The notes: generated from the sequence alone by a model not told the origin. Shown: positions 27,047 through 36,883, counted from the first letter of the stretch. The stretch is 64,000 bases of DNA from Neptunicoccus cionae (GCF_002860325.1 NZ_PKOJ01000001.1:310001-374000), one strand, 5' to 3'. Program-made: numbers and translations.

Positions 27047-27808
27047 TCACTCAATGAACTCTTTCACGATAGACAGGAATTCTTTCGGCTTTTCAGCATG
27101 GAGCCAGTGGCCAGCTTGCGGAATTGTTTCTATCGTTAACTGTGAAAAACGCTGTTTCAGCGCCTCCTGCCCCTTTTCATCCACATAATCCGAGGCACCG
27201 CCGCGAATGGCGAGGGTGGGTTTGTCAAAGTGAAAATCAACCTCAGGAAATCCCACAATATCAGCCATATGGGTGGCCAGAGCATCGTGGTTCAAAAGCC
27301 AGTGGGCCTTGCCGTCCTGCAGCTCCAGACCTTGGGAAAAGAAGGCGGCAAGGGCGGGATCTTCTGTTTTCGTTTCCAACCAGATCTGTGCTTCCGAGCG
27401 TCTGGTGATCTCATCAAGCGGCAGTGCTTTCATGATCTCGATATTATCTGTCTGGTCATGAGCGTAAGTTACAGGAGCGATGTCTGCGATAATCAGGCGA
27501 TCGATTTTTTCGGGCGCCGTCGCAGCGAGCATCATGGCGGCTTTCCCACCCATTGAGTGGCCGAGAACTGTTGCCCGACCGCCCAATCCGTCGATTGTTT
27601 CTCCAAGATCGCTGGCGAGATCGGGATAAGTGTTAGATTCGCTCCATCCGCTCTGGCCGTGATTGCGCAGGTCAACAGAAACAACCCACCGTTCTCTGGC
27701 CAGATTACGCGCCAAACTGTGCCAGTTCCGCGCGGACCCGAACAGCCCGTGAACGATGACAAGAGGGGTGCCGGTTTCTTCACCGAAACTGTAGGAATTT
27801 AATTTCAT
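27047..27808 (-). CDS. alpha/beta hydrolase (YbfF-like esterase)
   Basis: A 253-residue alpha/beta hydrolase. HGLFGSARNWHSLARNL gives the oxyanion-hole His-Gly and the family motif; the nucleophile is S85 in LGHSMGGKAAM; IPQAGHWLH near 230 gives the His. It resembles the E. coli YbfF esterase, which acts on short acyl esters including acyl-CoA in vitro. The physiological substrate is unknown. It lies between the Hpt gene and argG and is transcribed alone. Confidence 0.87.
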   Translation of the reverse strand: MKLNSYSFGEETGTPLVIVHGLFGSARNWHSLARNLARERWVVSVDLRNHGQSGWSESNTYPDLASDLGETIDGLGGRATVLGHSMGGKAAMMLAATAPEKIDRLIIADIAPVTYAHDQTDNIEIMKALPLDEITRRSEAQIWLETKTEDPALAAFFSQGLELQDGKAHWLLNHDALATHMADIVGFPEVDFHFDKPTLAIRGGASDYVDEKGQEALKQRFSQLTIETIPQAGHWLHAEKPKEFLSIVKEFIE

Positions 27809-27943
27809 TGTTGGAGGTTTCCGGTAAATTTAGCGTCGCTCGTTGATACGGGGCCCATGGTGCGGGCACTATGTCCCCTTGTCGAGAGCAAAAAAAACAA
27901 ATAGATGCGAGAAAAAAATCACGGTTTTTTAGGAGAAGGCTCG

Positions 27944-29161
27944 ATGGCGGCACCGAAAAAAGTAGTTCTGGCATATTCTGGCGGGCTGGATACTTCGATT
28001 ATCTTGAAATGGTTGCAAACCGAATACGGTTGCGAGGTTGTGACCTTTACGGCTGATTTGGGTCAGGGTGAAGAACTGGACCCGGCCCGCAAGAAAGCGG
28101 AACTGCTGGGGATCAAGCCGGAAAATATCTTCATTGAGGATGTCCGTGAAGAATTCGTCCGCGATTTTGTCTTCCCGATGTTCCGCGCGAATGCAGTTTA
28201 TGAGGGTCTGTACCTGCTGGGGACTTCCATCGCGCGGCCGCTGATTTCCAAACGGCTGGTCGAAATTGCCAAAGAAACCGGTGCCGATGCCGTAGCCCAC
28301 GGGGCGACCGGAAAAGGTAATGATCAGGTGCGTTTCGAACTGTCGGCTTATGCGTTGAACCCTGACATCAAGGTCATTGCGCCGTGGCGGGAATGGGATC
28401 TGTCCAGCCGGACCAAACTGTTGGCATTTGCCGAGGAAAACCAGATTCCGATCGCAAAGGACAAGCGCGGCGAAGCGCCTTTCTCGGTGGATGCGAACTT
28501 GTTGCACACGTCTTCGGAAGGCAAGGTTCTGGAAGATCCAGCACAGGAAGCGCCGGATTATGTGTACCAGCGCACAGTTAACCCTGAAGACGCACCGGAT
28601 ACGCCGGAATTTGTCGAAATTACCTACAGCAAAGGTGATCCGGTTGCACTTAACGGTGTTGAGAAATCGCCTGCAGAGATGCTGACTGCCCTGAACGAAT
28701 TGGGTGGCAAGCACGGGGTCGGCCGGCTTGATCTGGTTGAAGGGCGTTACGTGGGCATGAAATCCCGTGGTGTTTACGAAACACCGGGCGGGACCATCAT
28801 GCTTGAAGCGCACCGCGGTATTGAATCGATCACGCTTGATCGTGGTGCAGCCCATCTCAAAGACGAGCTGATGCCGAAATATGCAGAGCTGATCTACAAC
28901 GGTTACTGGTACAGCCCTGAACGTGAAATGTTGCAGGCGCTGATTGATCAGAGCCAGACACATGTGAACGGTGTTGTGCGGGTCAAACTGTACAAGGGTT
29001 CTGTGAACACTGTGGCCCGCTGGTCTGATGACAGCCTGTATTCCGAACAGCATGTTACGTTCGAGGATGACGCTGGGGCCTATGATCAGGCGGATGCGGC
29101 CGGCTTTATCAAAATCAACGCGTTGCGTTTGAAACTGCTGGCGGCGCGGAATAACCGCTAA
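27944..29161 (+). CDS. argG: argininosuccinate synthase
   Basis: Joins citrulline and aspartate with ATP to make argininosuccinate, the penultimate step of arginine synthesis. It is 405 residues. It opens [19 protein letters not shown], the ATP pyrophosphatase P-loop; [14 protein letters not shown] and [15 protein letters not shown] are strongly conserved. The ATG at 27944 follows AGGAGAAGG; the frame continues 13 codons upstream. A strong terminator follows at 29175, so it is monocistronic. Confidence 0.97.
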   Translation: MAAPKKVVLAYSGGLDTSIILKWLQTEYGCEVVTFTADLGQGEELDPARKKAELLGIKPENIFIEDVREEFVRDFVFPMFRANAVYEGLYLLGTSIARPLISKRLVEIAKETGADAVAHGATGKGNDQVRFELSAYALNPDIKVIAPWREWDLSSRTKLLAFAEENQIPIAKDKRGEAPFSVDANLLHTSSEGKVLEDPAQEAPDYVYQRTVNPEDAPDTPEFVEITYSKGDPVALNGVEKSPAEMLTALNELGGKHGVGRLDLVEGRYVGMKSRGVYETPGGTIMLEAHRGIESITLDRGAAHLKDELMPKYAELIYNGYWYSPEREMLQALIDQSQTHVNGVVRVKLYKGSVNTVARWSDDSLYSEQHVTFEDDAGAYDQADAAGFIKINALRLKLLAARNNR

Positions 29162-29174
29162 GAATTTATGAAAT

Positions 29175-29207
29175 AAAATGCCGGAGTTACGGACTCCGGC
29201 ATTTTTT
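29175..29207 (+). terminator. Rho-independent terminator after argG
   Basis: A 13-bp perfect stem (AAAATGCCGGAGT and ACTCCGGCATTTT, five-base loop) ending in a run of T, 14 bases past the argG stop. The A/T symmetry could also stop the convergent sulfotransferase-like transcript. Confidence 0.9.
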
Positions 29208-29222
29208 GTTCGCTGGATGATT

Positions 29223-29966
29223 TCAGGCCGTCAATTTCAGCGGCGCGATCCTGTCGTAAATCTCTTGCGCCTGTTCCAGAACCGGCAAGAGCCTTTCGGA
29301 AACCTCTGGCACCGGACCTTCCGCACCAGCAAAGCCCGTGCTGTTCCAGACCGCACCATACCAGTGCGGCGCCCAGACCCCATCTTGCGGATTGCCGCCT
29401 TTTTCCCACGATAACATCGACGGATAAAACGGAATCTCCAGACGATCACAAAGCAACCGCAGCATTTTTTCAGGATTTTCTCGTATGTCAGCGCTATCGA
29501 TAATAATCGGTGGTTGCCCTTTATCTTTTTGCAGAAGGTCGATCAGTTCCTCCTGCTGACGGAAACCTATGTCGTCCAATGTGGGATTGCCGCGCTTCTT
29601 GTCGTAAGAGGCAAGCACCCGTGCAGGATGGCGGATCAGGAACACATTGCACATTTCCCTGATCCAGTTTCGATCGACCCCCTCTATCATATGTTGGGTC
29701 ATATGTTTTTGATAAAAAACCGGTTTTGACGCTGGTCCGGCACTGGCGCAGGCTTTGATCACCGCGCTGGCGTCCTGTTCCCCCGCGGCGCGAATTTCAG
29801 CGCCCATCGGGTGATCCAGACCGGTCGCCTTCAGATAGGCGGCGTAAAAGGGTTCGTCCCAAACCTCTGTGTCGGGGCGTTGGGCAAAAGCATACATCAT
29901 CGCCGTGGAGAGATTTCGCGGGCCGGACCACATGGCAATTTTAAGCGGTTTGTCTGTCGAAGTCAC
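29223..29966 (-). CDS. sulfotransferase-like protein
   Basis: A 247-residue P-loop-type protein. IAMWSGPRNLSTAMMYAFAQ resembles the 5'-phosphosulfate loop of PAPS sulfotransferases, and VFLIRHPARVLASYDKK matches the 3'-phosphate motif (RxPxxxxxSxY). These two are enough to place it in the sulfotransferase fold, though the substrate is unknown. I chose the GTG at 29966 (MTSTDKPLKIAMW) by similarity to family starts; the frame opens 34 codons earlier with a non-conserved stretch. Divergent from msrA by about 84 bases. Confidence 0.75.
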   Translation of the reverse strand: MTSTDKPLKIAMWSGPRNLSTAMMYAFAQRPDTEVWDEPFYAAYLKATGLDHPMGAEIRAAGEQDASAVIKACASAGPASKPVFYQKHMTQHMIEGVDRNWIREMCNVFLIRHPARVLASYDKKRGNPTLDDIGFRQQEELIDLLQKDKGQPPIIIDSADIRENPEKMLRLLCDRLEIPFYPSMLSWEKGGNPQDGVWAPHWYGAVWNSTGFAGAEGPVPEVSERLLPVLEQAQEIYDRIAPLKLTA

Positions 29967-30050
29967 ATCTATCACCGAGTTGTTAATTGTAAGTGAACCA
30001 GTGAATTTGCAGTAACAATAAACCTTGCCTAGCGAAAGAACTGTTGTCCC

Positions 30051-30701
30051 ATGGTCTATTCCAAACATCTTTTACGCCTCATTGCCGTGACTATTTTTGC
30101 CGGAGTTGTGCCCTTAAAGGCGGCGGTGGCAGAGGATGCGATTTTTGCGGGCGGATGTTTCTGGTGTGTGGAATCCGATTTTGAATCGCTCCCCGGTGTG
30201 ATTGACGCACAATCGGGTTACATCGGCGGGCCGGCGGATAAGGCGGATTATAAGACTGTTTCTAAAGGGGGAACCGGCCATTACGAGGCCGTGTTGATCC
30301 GCTTTGATCCGGCGAAGATCAGTTATGCCAGCCTGTTGCATAAATTCTGGCGTTCAGTGGATCCGACAGATGCGGGCGGGCAATTTTGCGATCGGGGCGA
30401 CAGTTATCGAACCGCTGTCTTTCCGGTAAATGCGGCGCAAGAGAAAACAGCGCGAGCGTCAAAAGCAAAGGCCGAAGCTGCGCTTGGCCAGCGGATTGTA
30501 ACCCCTATCCTGAAGGCACCGGCGTTTTATCCCGCAGAAGCCTACCATCAGGATTACTACAAAAGCTCGAAAAAAGTCTTAACGCGGTTCGGCTTGGTCA
30601 AGCGCAAGGACGCCTACAAAAAATACCGCGATGCCTGTGGTCGGGACCAACGCATCCGCGCCTTGTGGGGCGCAGAAGCGCACAGCCTGCCGAACGGTTG
30701 A
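30051..30701 (+). CDS. msrA: peptide-methionine (S)-S-oxide reductase, exported
   Basis: Repairs oxidised methionine. It is 216 residues. An N-terminal signal peptide ~1-27 (LRLIAVTIFAGVVPLKAAVA) sends it to the periplasm. GGCFWC (C36 nucleophile) with GGCFWCVESDFESLPGV is diagnostic, as is GHYEAVLIRFDPAKISY. AYHQDYY and a late Cys (RDACGRD) could serve for recycling. Periplasmic MsrA needs a DsbD-type electron source, not seen here. It ends six bases before the convergent YggT gene. Confidence 0.93.
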   Translation: MVYSKHLLRLIAVTIFAGVVPLKAAVAEDAIFAGGCFWCVESDFESLPGVIDAQSGYIGGPADKADYKTVSKGGTGHYEAVLIRFDPAKISYASLLHKFWRSVDPTDAGGQFCDRGDSYRTAVFPVNAAQEKTARASKAKAEAALGQRIVTPILKAPAFYPAEAYHQDYYKSSKKVLTRFGLVKRKDAYKKYRDACGRDQRIRALWGAEAHSLPNG

Positions 30702-30707
30702 TCCGGA

Positions 30708-30989
30708 TCAGTAGATCATATTCTGCGTGATGATGATCCGCAGAACGACAATCCCCAGAAACACGATGATCGGCGAGAAATCCAGACCGCCGGTGGGCGG
30801 CAGGAAACGGCGGATCGGTTCGTAGATCGGTTCCAATATGCGGTTCAGGCCAAAGTAGATCTGCGCAACGATCGGTTGGCGCATGTTCAGCACCTGAAAG
30901 TTTACCAGCCAGCCGATCACGATATGTGCGATCAAAATCCACCATGCAACGTTCAGAATGGCGAGAAGGATAAGTCCGAGAGTGGTCAT
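30708..30989 (-). CDS. YggT family membrane protein
   Basis: A 93-residue protein with two YggT-type hydrophobic segments: ~5-27 (LILLAILNVAWWILIAHIVI) and ~68-88 (FSPIIVFLGIVVLRIII). Between them is NRILEPIYEPIRRFLPP, the family motif. The role is not settled; members occur with division and osmotic stress genes. I prefer the ATG at 30989, preceded by GGGA six bases upstream, over the ATG four codons earlier. Confidence 0.85.
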   Translation of the reverse strand: MTTLGLILLAILNVAWWILIAHIVIGWLVNFQVLNMRQPIVAQIYFGLNRILEPIYEPIRRFLPPTGGLDFSPIIVFLGIVVLRIIITQNMIY

Positions 30990-31168
30990 CTGTATTCCCA
31001 TTTTACTTTATTAGAGACCTAGTGTCTGCAAGGCTCCAGCGCAAGATGGTGCAAAGGTGTTAAGCCGGCGTTACAGCGAAGTCCGCCTCCAGGTTCGTTA
31101 TTCCTTGCACGGCTTTGCGGAAACGGGTTCTACTTAAGCAAAGATCCAATTCATTAAGGAACCACCCT

Positions 31169-32500
31169 ATGGCCACCGTACCCTCAAAAAAATCCGTCTG
31201 GGGCTGGTTCTTCTATGATTGGGCGGCCCAACCCTATCATACGCTTTTGATCACATTTTTCTTTGCCCCCTATTTCACCGATTTTGTGGCACTCGATAAG
31301 GAAACAGGCACCGCCTACTGGAGCCTGATGCTGACCCTGACGGGGATCACCATTGCCATCGCAGCGCCGATACTGGGGGCGATTTCAGATACGACCGGTC
31401 CGCGTAAACCGTGGATTTTTGTTTTTTCACTGTTTTACATCATCGGCGCGACGGGTCTGTGGTTTGCCTTGCCCCAGATGGAGACGGTTTTCTGGGTGCT
31501 GGTTTCCTTCGCGATCGGGCTTGTCGGGGTCGAATTATCGCAGATTTTTGTGAACGGGATCCTGCCGACATTGGGGGCGAAAGACGATTTGGGCCGTATT
31601 TCGGGCAGCGGCTGGGCCTTCGGGTATCTTGGCGGTTTTTTCGCGCTGATCCTTGCCATCCTGTTTGTGGTTGTCCTCTCCGAAGGCAAGACCATCACCG
31701 GTATGGATCCGATCCTCGGGCTTGATCCGGCTTTGGGGGAGGATAAACGCGCGCTCGGGCCGTTGACGGCGCTTTGGTATTTCATCTTTATCCTGCCGTT
31801 TTTCTTCTGGGTGCCCGATGTGGTGCGGCGCAAGCGGGCCGCGGGTGCTGTCGGACAGGCGCTGAAGGGGCTGTGGAACACCGTTCGCAGCCTGCCCGAG
31901 CGGCGCAGCTTTGCCATGTATCTCGGCTCGTCCATGTTTTACCGCGACGCGCTGAACGGGCTTTATTCCTTTGGCGGCATCTATGCTACGGGGGTTTTGG
32001 GCTGGGAAATCGGCCAGCTTGGTGTTTATGGCATCGTGTCGATTGCGGCGGGGGCGTTGTTCTGCTGGCTTGGCGGTTATCTTGATAAATGGATGGGTCC
32101 GAAATTCGTTGTGGTACTGTCTATCTCGATCCTGATCGGGGTCTGTGTCCTGATTGCAGGAACGGGGCGCGAGTCTGTCTTTGGTGTGCAACTGGCGGCG
32201 GGCAGCAGCCTGCCGGACATATTGTTCATGATCTGCGGTGCGTCCATCGGCGCGGCAGGGGGCACAATTCAGGCGGCCTCGCGAACCTTGCTGGTGCATC
32301 AGGTGAAAGACGACCGTTTAACCGAGGCATTTGGCCTTTATGCGCTGTCGGGACGGGCGACGACCTTCATCGCGCCGATGCTGATCGGCATTTGTGTGCT
32401 GGCCACCGGTAGCCAGCGGTTTGGAATTTCACTACCAATTATACTATTGTTCGGTATCGGACTGATCATGTTGAAGTGGGTTGAGACATCAAAGGAGTAG
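31169..32500 (+). CDS. MFS transporter (UMF1/Atg22-type)
   Basis: A 443-residue inner-membrane transporter with about twelve hydrophobic segments. WGWFFYDWAAQPYHTLLITF is the UMF1 opening motif, and TGPRKPWIFVFSLFYIIGAT follows the second helix. The substrate is unknown (amino-acid efflux is known for Atg22 relatives). The ATG at 31169 has AAGGA upstream. Its 3' end abuts mepA, four bases apart, so the two may be one operon. Confidence 0.85.
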   Translation: MATVPSKKSVWGWFFYDWAAQPYHTLLITFFFAPYFTDFVALDKETGTAYWSLMLTLTGITIAIAAPILGAISDTTGPRKPWIFVFSLFYIIGATGLWFALPQMETVFWVLVSFAIGLVGVELSQIFVNGILPTLGAKDDLGRISGSGWAFGYLGGFFALILAILFVVVLSEGKTITGMDPILGLDPALGEDKRALGPLTALWYFIFILPFFFWVPDVVRRKRAAGAVGQALKGLWNTVRSLPERRSFAMYLGSSMFYRDALNGLYSFGGIYATGVLGWEIGQLGVYGIVSIAAGALFCWLGGYLDKWMGPKFVVVLSISILIGVCVLIAGTGRESVFGVQLAAGSSLPDILFMICGASIGAAGGTIQAASRTLLVHQVKDDRLTEAFGLYALSGRATTFIAPMLIGICVLATGSQRFGISLPIILLFGIGLIMLKWVETSKE

Positions 32501-32504
32501 GATA

Positions 32505-33491
32505 ATGCGATTTTCTGTTGTAGGGGCGACTGCTGTACTGGCCTGTGCCTTGGGTTTTCCGGTACTGGCACAGACAGGTCAAACACTGCGGGACGGGGCG
32601 GCCATAGCGCCCGAGCCCCAAGCCCAGATCATTCGCAAATCCACCTCCGGCACCAAGGCAAACCAGCTTTTCGGGTCCAAGGGAGCACCTTCGGCGCATA
32701 AACCGGCGGCGATTGGAACTTATGCCAAGGGCTGTCTTGCCGGTGGGGTGCAATTGCCTGAAAGCGGGCCGACCTGGCAGGCTATGCGGCTGAGTCGGAA
32801 CCGTCATTGGGGCCATCCCGAGACCATTCAGTTTCTCAAGGAGCTTAGCGCATATGCGGCGACACAACCGGGTTGGTCGGGGCTTTATCTGGGGGACATC
32901 TCGCAGGCACGGGGCGGGCCTATGCTGTCAGGGCACCAGTCCCACCAGCTGGGGCTGGACGCGGATATCTGGCTTTATCGCCCGACACGTCTGAACCTCA
33001 GCCGCGCCGAGCGGGAGCGTCTGTCCTCTACCAACGTCCGTTCGGGCGATCAGCGTAGCGTTAACAGCAACTGGACCCAGCAGCACGCGAATATCATCAA
33101 ACGGGCGGCGGAAGACCCTCGCGTGGATCGTATTTTCATCACGGCACCGGCGAAAATCTGGATGTGCAACAACACCAGGGGAAACCGGAAGTGGTTGCAA
33201 AAGGTGCGTCCCCTGTACGGGCATAACACCCATTTCCATGTGCGCCTGAAATGTCCGCGCGGGCAGGCAGGCTGCATCAACCAGACGCCGACCGTCAAAG
33301 CGCTGTCCAAAGGTGGAGACGGCTGTGATGCAACGTTGAACTGGTGGGTCACGGATTATCTGAATCCGCCCAAAAAAGTGACGCAAACAAAGAAGAAACC
33401 AGCGAAAAAGACGCCGCGCAAACGGGGTGCACGGGATTACACAATGGCCGATCTTCCAAAGCAGTGCATGACTGTGTTGCAAAGCAACTGA
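32505..33491 (+). CDS. mepA: penicillin-insensitive murein endopeptidase
   Basis: Zinc metallopeptidase that cuts D-Ala-mDAP crosslinks in periplasmic peptidoglycan. It is 328 residues with a signal peptide ~1-22. RNRHWGHPET, SGHQSHQLGLDADIWLY (zinc His and Asp) and NTHFHVRLKCP (second zinc His) are the M74 hallmarks. It ends with a Lys/Arg-rich tail (KKVTQTKKKPAKKTPRKRG) longer than in E. coli, perhaps for binding anionic envelope polymer. The ATG has GGAGTAGG upstream. A terminator follows. Confidence 0.92.
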   Translation: MRFSVVGATAVLACALGFPVLAQTGQTLRDGAAIAPEPQAQIIRKSTSGTKANQLFGSKGAPSAHKPAAIGTYAKGCLAGGVQLPESGPTWQAMRLSRNRHWGHPETIQFLKELSAYAATQPGWSGLYLGDISQARGGPMLSGHQSHQLGLDADIWLYRPTRLNLSRAERERLSSTNVRSGDQRSVNSNWTQQHANIIKRAAEDPRVDRIFITAPAKIWMCNNTRGNRKWLQKVRPLYGHNTHFHVRLKCPRGQAGCINQTPTVKALSKGGDGCDATLNWWVTDYLNPPKKVTQTKKKPAKKTPRKRGARDYTMADLPKQCMTVLQSN

Positions 33492-33551
33492 CAGGCTTCA
33501 CGCGGATCGTCGGCCCGGTGTCGGGCAGGGGGGCTGGATATTTCTTGAGGG

Positions 33552-33584
33552 CACGGGCGCAAGCAGGCATTGCGCCCGTGTTTT
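33552..33584 (+). terminator. Rho-independent terminator after mepA
   Basis: An 11-bp stem (CACGGGCGCAA and TTGCGCCCGTG, seven-base loop) followed by TTTT, about 60 bases past the mepA stop. Confidence 0.8.
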
Positions 33585-33613
33585 ACGTTTGTTCCGAGTG
33601 AACAGCCGGAACG

Positions 33614-34471
33614 TTATTCCGGTACTGTTGAATCGATCAGAGGCGCGTCCAGAGGCTCGGTGATGTCCTTGAAATCTTCAATGATCTGAACCGCTTCCGC
33701 AGCGGTTTCAACAAAGTGGAACAGCTTGATATCCTCGGCAGAGATGGTGCCCGCATCTGCCAGCGCCTCCCAGTTGATGATCTTGCGCCAGAACTCTTCG
33801 CCAAATAGAAGAACAGGCATCCGTTCCATCCGGCCGGTCTGGATCAATGTCAGGGTCTCGAACAATTCATCCAGCGTCCCGAAACCGCCCGGAAAAACCG
33901 TGATCGCTTTGGCGCGCATCAGGAAGTGGATCTTGCGGGTCGCGAAATAGTGGAAGTTGAAGCAGAGGTCCGGCGTGCAATATTCGTTTGGCGCCTGTTC
34001 ATGGGGCAGCACGATGTTCAGTGACATGGATGCTCCCCCTGCATCCGCAGCACCACGGTTCCCTGCTTCCATCACACCGGGGCCACCACCGGTCACGATT
34101 ACATCTTCGCGCCCGTAGCTTTCCATTGATTTGATCGTCATCAAACGGGCGAATTCACGGGCTTGATCGTAATATTTTGACAGTTCGGCCAGCGTTTTGG
34201 TGCGGGCTTCATCCTTGCGGGAGGGTTCGGGAATACGTGCGCCACCAAACATGACAACAGTGCTTTCAATCCCTTTTTCTGCAAGGATCAGCTCCGGTTT
34301 CAGCATCTCAAGCTGGATGCGCGTCGCGCGCAATTCATCACGGCACAGGAAATCATCGTCGGCAAAAGCCAGTCGATAGGCTGGCGAACGGGTTTGCGGC
34401 GTTTCAGGGACGCCTGCTGCTCTTGAAATGTCGTCTTCGGCGTTGGGAAATGTATTCTGTTTGCGTGCCAT
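33614..34471 (-). CDS. LOG-family (TIGR00730) nucleotide-monophosphate phosphoribohydrolase-like protein
   Basis: A 285-residue Rossmann-like protein. VMFGGARIP, VTGGGPGVMEAGNRGAADAG and FPGGFGTLDELFETLTLIQT (PGGxGTxxE) define the LOG fold; such proteins hydrolyse nucleoside monophosphates to base and ribose 5-phosphate (cytokinin-activating in plants, nucleotide salvage in bacteria). The N-terminal ~65 residues form an extra helical lead found in the long LOG type. The older 'lysine decarboxylase' name is misleading. Divergent from the dehydratase gene. Confidence 0.88.
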   Translation of the reverse strand: MARKQNTFPNAEDDISRAAGVPETPQTRSPAYRLAFADDDFLCRDELRATRIQLEMLKPELILAEKGIESTVVMFGGARIPEPSRKDEARTKTLAELSKYYDQAREFARLMTIKSMESYGREDVIVTGGGPGVMEAGNRGAADAGGASMSLNIVLPHEQAPNEYCTPDLCFNFHYFATRKIHFLMRAKAITVFPGGFGTLDELFETLTLIQTGRMERMPVLLFGEEFWRKIINWEALADAGTISAEDIKLFHFVETAAEAVQIIEDFKDITEPLDAPLIDSTVPE

Positions 34472-34568
34472 TGATAAAGCCTCTTGGTTCTGTGTTGCAC
34501 CAGCATTGCCTGTCGTCTAGCCTTTTGCAATGTCCGTGTCAGGTCAAGAAATCGGAAAGACTAAACTA

Positions 34569-35489
34569 ATGAATTGGCAAACAGAAATTACCGCAGCCTA
34601 TCAGCGGGTTGCGCCCCATGTGTTGCGCACTCCGGTGCTGGAAATCGATGGCTTCGGCCTTGGCTATCCGGTTTCGCTCAAGCTGGAGCAAGTGCAACAT
34701 ACCGGCAGTTTCAAGGCACGCGGCGCGTTCAACACGCTGCTGTCTCTGGATGTGCCAAAGGCGGGACTGGTGGCGGCATCGGGGGGCAACCACGGTGCGG
34801 CGGTGGCCTATGCCGCACAGAAACTGGGCCATCGTGCAAAGATTTTTGTGCCGGAACTGGCTGGCCCTGCCAAAATCGCCCTGATCGAACGTTGCGGGGC
34901 TGATTTGGAAGTGGTCGGCGGCGTCTATGCCAATGCGCTGACGGCGGCGCAGGCTTACGAGGCTGAAACCGGCGCGATGCAGGTGCATGCTTATGACGCC
35001 AATCCGACCGTGGCAGGGCAGGGCACGGTTGCTCTGGAATGGGAAGAGCAGGGTCTTGATGCGGACACGGTGCTGATTGCTGTCGGCGGCGGCGGGTTGA
35101 TCGGCGGGGCGATGGCTTGGCTTGGCAAGCGGCGCAAAATCGTGGCAGTCGAACCCGTGCTTGCCCCGACGCTGAATGCTGCGCTCGCTGCCGGAGAACC
35201 GACGCAGGTGGACGTGAGTGGTGTTGCAGCCAATGCGCTGGGCGCAGGGAAAATCGGGCAGATCTGTTTTGATCTGGCGCGGGAGACGCAGGTTGAATCT
35301 GTGCTTGTGCCCGATGATGCGATCCTGACGGCCCAAGCCGCCTTGTGGAAGGAAACCCGCCAGTTGGTCGAACCCGCCGGCGCCACTGCCCTGTCAGCTT
35401 TGATGTGCGGCGCCTACAAGCCCGCGCCGGGAGAGAAGGTAGCTGTGCTGTTGTGCGGCAGCAACTTGACCGAAGACCCGTTCGGGTGA
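34569..35489 (+). CDS. PLP-dependent serine/threonine dehydratase-like enzyme
   Basis: A 306-residue fold-type II PLP enzyme. The PLP Lys is in HTGSFKARGAFNTLL; ASGGNHGAAVAYAA binds the substrate carboxylate; AVGGGGLIGGAMAW is the phosphate cup. It has the catalytic domain only, with no ACT domain, so it resembles catabolic threonine/serine dehydratases or serine racemases, not feedback-inhibited IlvA. The ATG at 34569 has GGAAAG eight bases upstream; the frame opens at another ATG 13 codons before. It precedes dapD by 66 bases. Confidence 0.85.
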   Translation: MNWQTEITAAYQRVAPHVLRTPVLEIDGFGLGYPVSLKLEQVQHTGSFKARGAFNTLLSLDVPKAGLVAASGGNHGAAVAYAAQKLGHRAKIFVPELAGPAKIALIERCGADLEVVGGVYANALTAAQAYEAETGAMQVHAYDANPTVAGQGTVALEWEEQGLDADTVLIAVGGGGLIGGAMAWLGKRRKIVAVEPVLAPTLNAALAAGEPTQVDVSGVAANALGAGKIGQICFDLARETQVESVLVPDDAILTAQAALWKETRQLVEPAGATALSALMCGAYKPAPGEKVAVLLCGSNLTEDPFG

Positions 35490-35555
35490 TTGCGCGACGG
35501 GCGCTTTAGGGCTATAGCGCCTTGGAACTTCAGACCATCAGAACGGAAAACCGAT

Positions 35556-36383
35556 ATGTCTAACGCACAGCTTGAATCCGCCATCGAAGCCGCTTGGGAA
35601 GATCGTGATGCGATCACACCGGCCACCACGGGTGAAACCCGTGATGCGATCGAGGAAACACTGAATGCGCTGGACAGTGGCAAGCTGCGGGTTGCAGAGC
35701 GTCAGGACAACGGCGACTGGCATGTGAACCAGTGGGCCAAAAAGGCTGTTCTGCTGGGCTTCCGCCTGAAGGACATGGAACAGCAGTCCGGCGGGCCGCA
35801 AGGCGCTGGCTGGTGGGACAAAGTCGACAGCAAGTTCAAAGGTTGGGATGATGCGCAATGGAACGAAGCCGGCTTCCGCGCTGTACCAAACTGCATCGTC
35901 CGTAAATCTGCTTATGTGGCTCCGGGCGTGGTGCTGATGCCCTCTTTCGTGAATCTCGGCGCATATGTAGACACAGGCACCATGGTAGACACTTGGGCCA
36001 CTGTGGGAAGCTGTGCGCAGATCGGTAAAAACGTGCATCTGTCGGGTGGTGTTGGCATCGGGGGCGTTCTGGAACCCATGCAGGCCGGCCCGACCATCAT
36101 TGAAGACAACTGCTTTATCGGTGCCCGCTCTGAAGTGGTTGAAGGTTGTATCGTTCGTGAAGGTTCGGTTCTGGGCATGGGTGTGTTTATCGGCCAGTCC
36201 ACCAAGATCGTGGACCGCGAAACCGGCGAAGTAATGTATGGCGAAGTACCATCCGGTTCGGTTGTGGTGTCCGGTTCCATGCCTTCGAAAAACGGTGTGA
36301 ACCTCTACTGCGCCGTGATTGTGAAACGGGTTGATGCGCAAACACGTTCCAAAACCTCGATCAACGAGTTGCTGCGCGACTAA
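35556..36383 (+). CDS. dapD: 2,3,4,5-tetrahydropyridine-2,6-dicarboxylate N-succinyltransferase
   Basis: Transfers succinyl from CoA in the lysine/diaminopimelate route. It is 275 residues, matching E. coli. It has an N-terminal helical domain, then a left-handed beta-helix of hexapeptide repeats ~100-230 ([40 protein letters not shown]). [14 protein letters not shown] is typical of the C-terminal part. The ATG at 35556 follows GGAAA. dapE is not beside it. Confidence 0.96.
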   Translation: MSNAQLESAIEAAWEDRDAITPATTGETRDAIEETLNALDSGKLRVAERQDNGDWHVNQWAKKAVLLGFRLKDMEQQSGGPQGAGWWDKVDSKFKGWDDAQWNEAGFRAVPNCIVRKSAYVAPGVVLMPSFVNLGAYVDTGTMVDTWATVGSCAQIGKNVHLSGGVGIGGVLEPMQAGPTIIEDNCFIGARSEVVEGCIVREGSVLGMGVFIGQSTKIVDRETGEVMYGEVPSGSVVVSGSMPSKNGVNLYCAVIVKRVDAQTRSKTSINELLRD

Positions 36384-36442
36384 GCCACCAATTCTACGAA
36401 ACCGGCGCATCGCCTTGCGGTGCGCCAGCAAAGGCATTCCCT

Positions 36443-36766
36443 GTGGCAAAACCAGATTCCAAACAGCAAGTGTTCACCCTCTTGGTCGAAGTCGGCCGCA
36501 GCGACGGGGACGGCCTGCCAAAGAACGCAACCGGTGCAGCGCTGATGTGTTTTGCCAGCGGTATAGACGAAGCGGAAGCGGTGCGGGAAACCGTGGCGAT
36601 TCTGAAACAGGCGGATATGGCGCCGCTGGATGTGTCGGGCTATGGCACGCTGGCGGAACGCCGTGCAGAAGGCCATGACATCAGCGAAGACGAAGAAGGC
36701 CTGATGCAACGGGCGCTGGATGAAAATTCGGTCGTTGTGGCGCAAGTTACGCCGTTTTACGACTGA
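36443..36766 (+). CDS. small hypothetical protein between dapD and the HAD gene
   Basis: A 107-residue acidic cytoplasmic protein with no family I can name. It starts at GTG with AAGG eight bases upstream. It contains VFTLLVEVGRSDGDGLPKNA and ends ALDENSVVVAQVTPFYD, with an alternating strand-helix-strand pattern and no signal peptide or membrane helix. It follows dapD by 60 bases and may be in its transcript. It looks real by codon use and a good ribosome site. Confidence 0.65.
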   Translation: MAKPDSKQQVFTLLVEVGRSDGDGLPKNATGAALMCFASGIDEAEAVRETVAILKQADMAPLDVSGYGTLAERRAEGHDISEDEEGLMQRALDENSVVVAQVTPFYD

Positions 36767-36883
36767 ACCGTGGCGAAACCCTGCGCCGCACACAGGGTCT
36801 TTATCTGTTCCCGCAAGGTATGGGCTGGCAATCCGCTTTGTTTTTACCGATAACAGCGGCGACAGGACCAGCAGCGGGTTATC

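Noticed and set aside
27929-29053. 374-codon minus-strand frame
   Set aside because: Shadow of argG; low-complexity and no ribosome site.
30699-30710. TGATCCGGATCA palindrome at the msrA end
   Set aside because: Overlaps the stop codon of msrA between convergent genes; short palindromes rich in GATC occur by chance.
36405-36428. GGCGCA...TGCGCC hairpin after dapD
   Set aside because: Contains a mismatch and has no T run; not convincing as a terminator, and weak as an operator.
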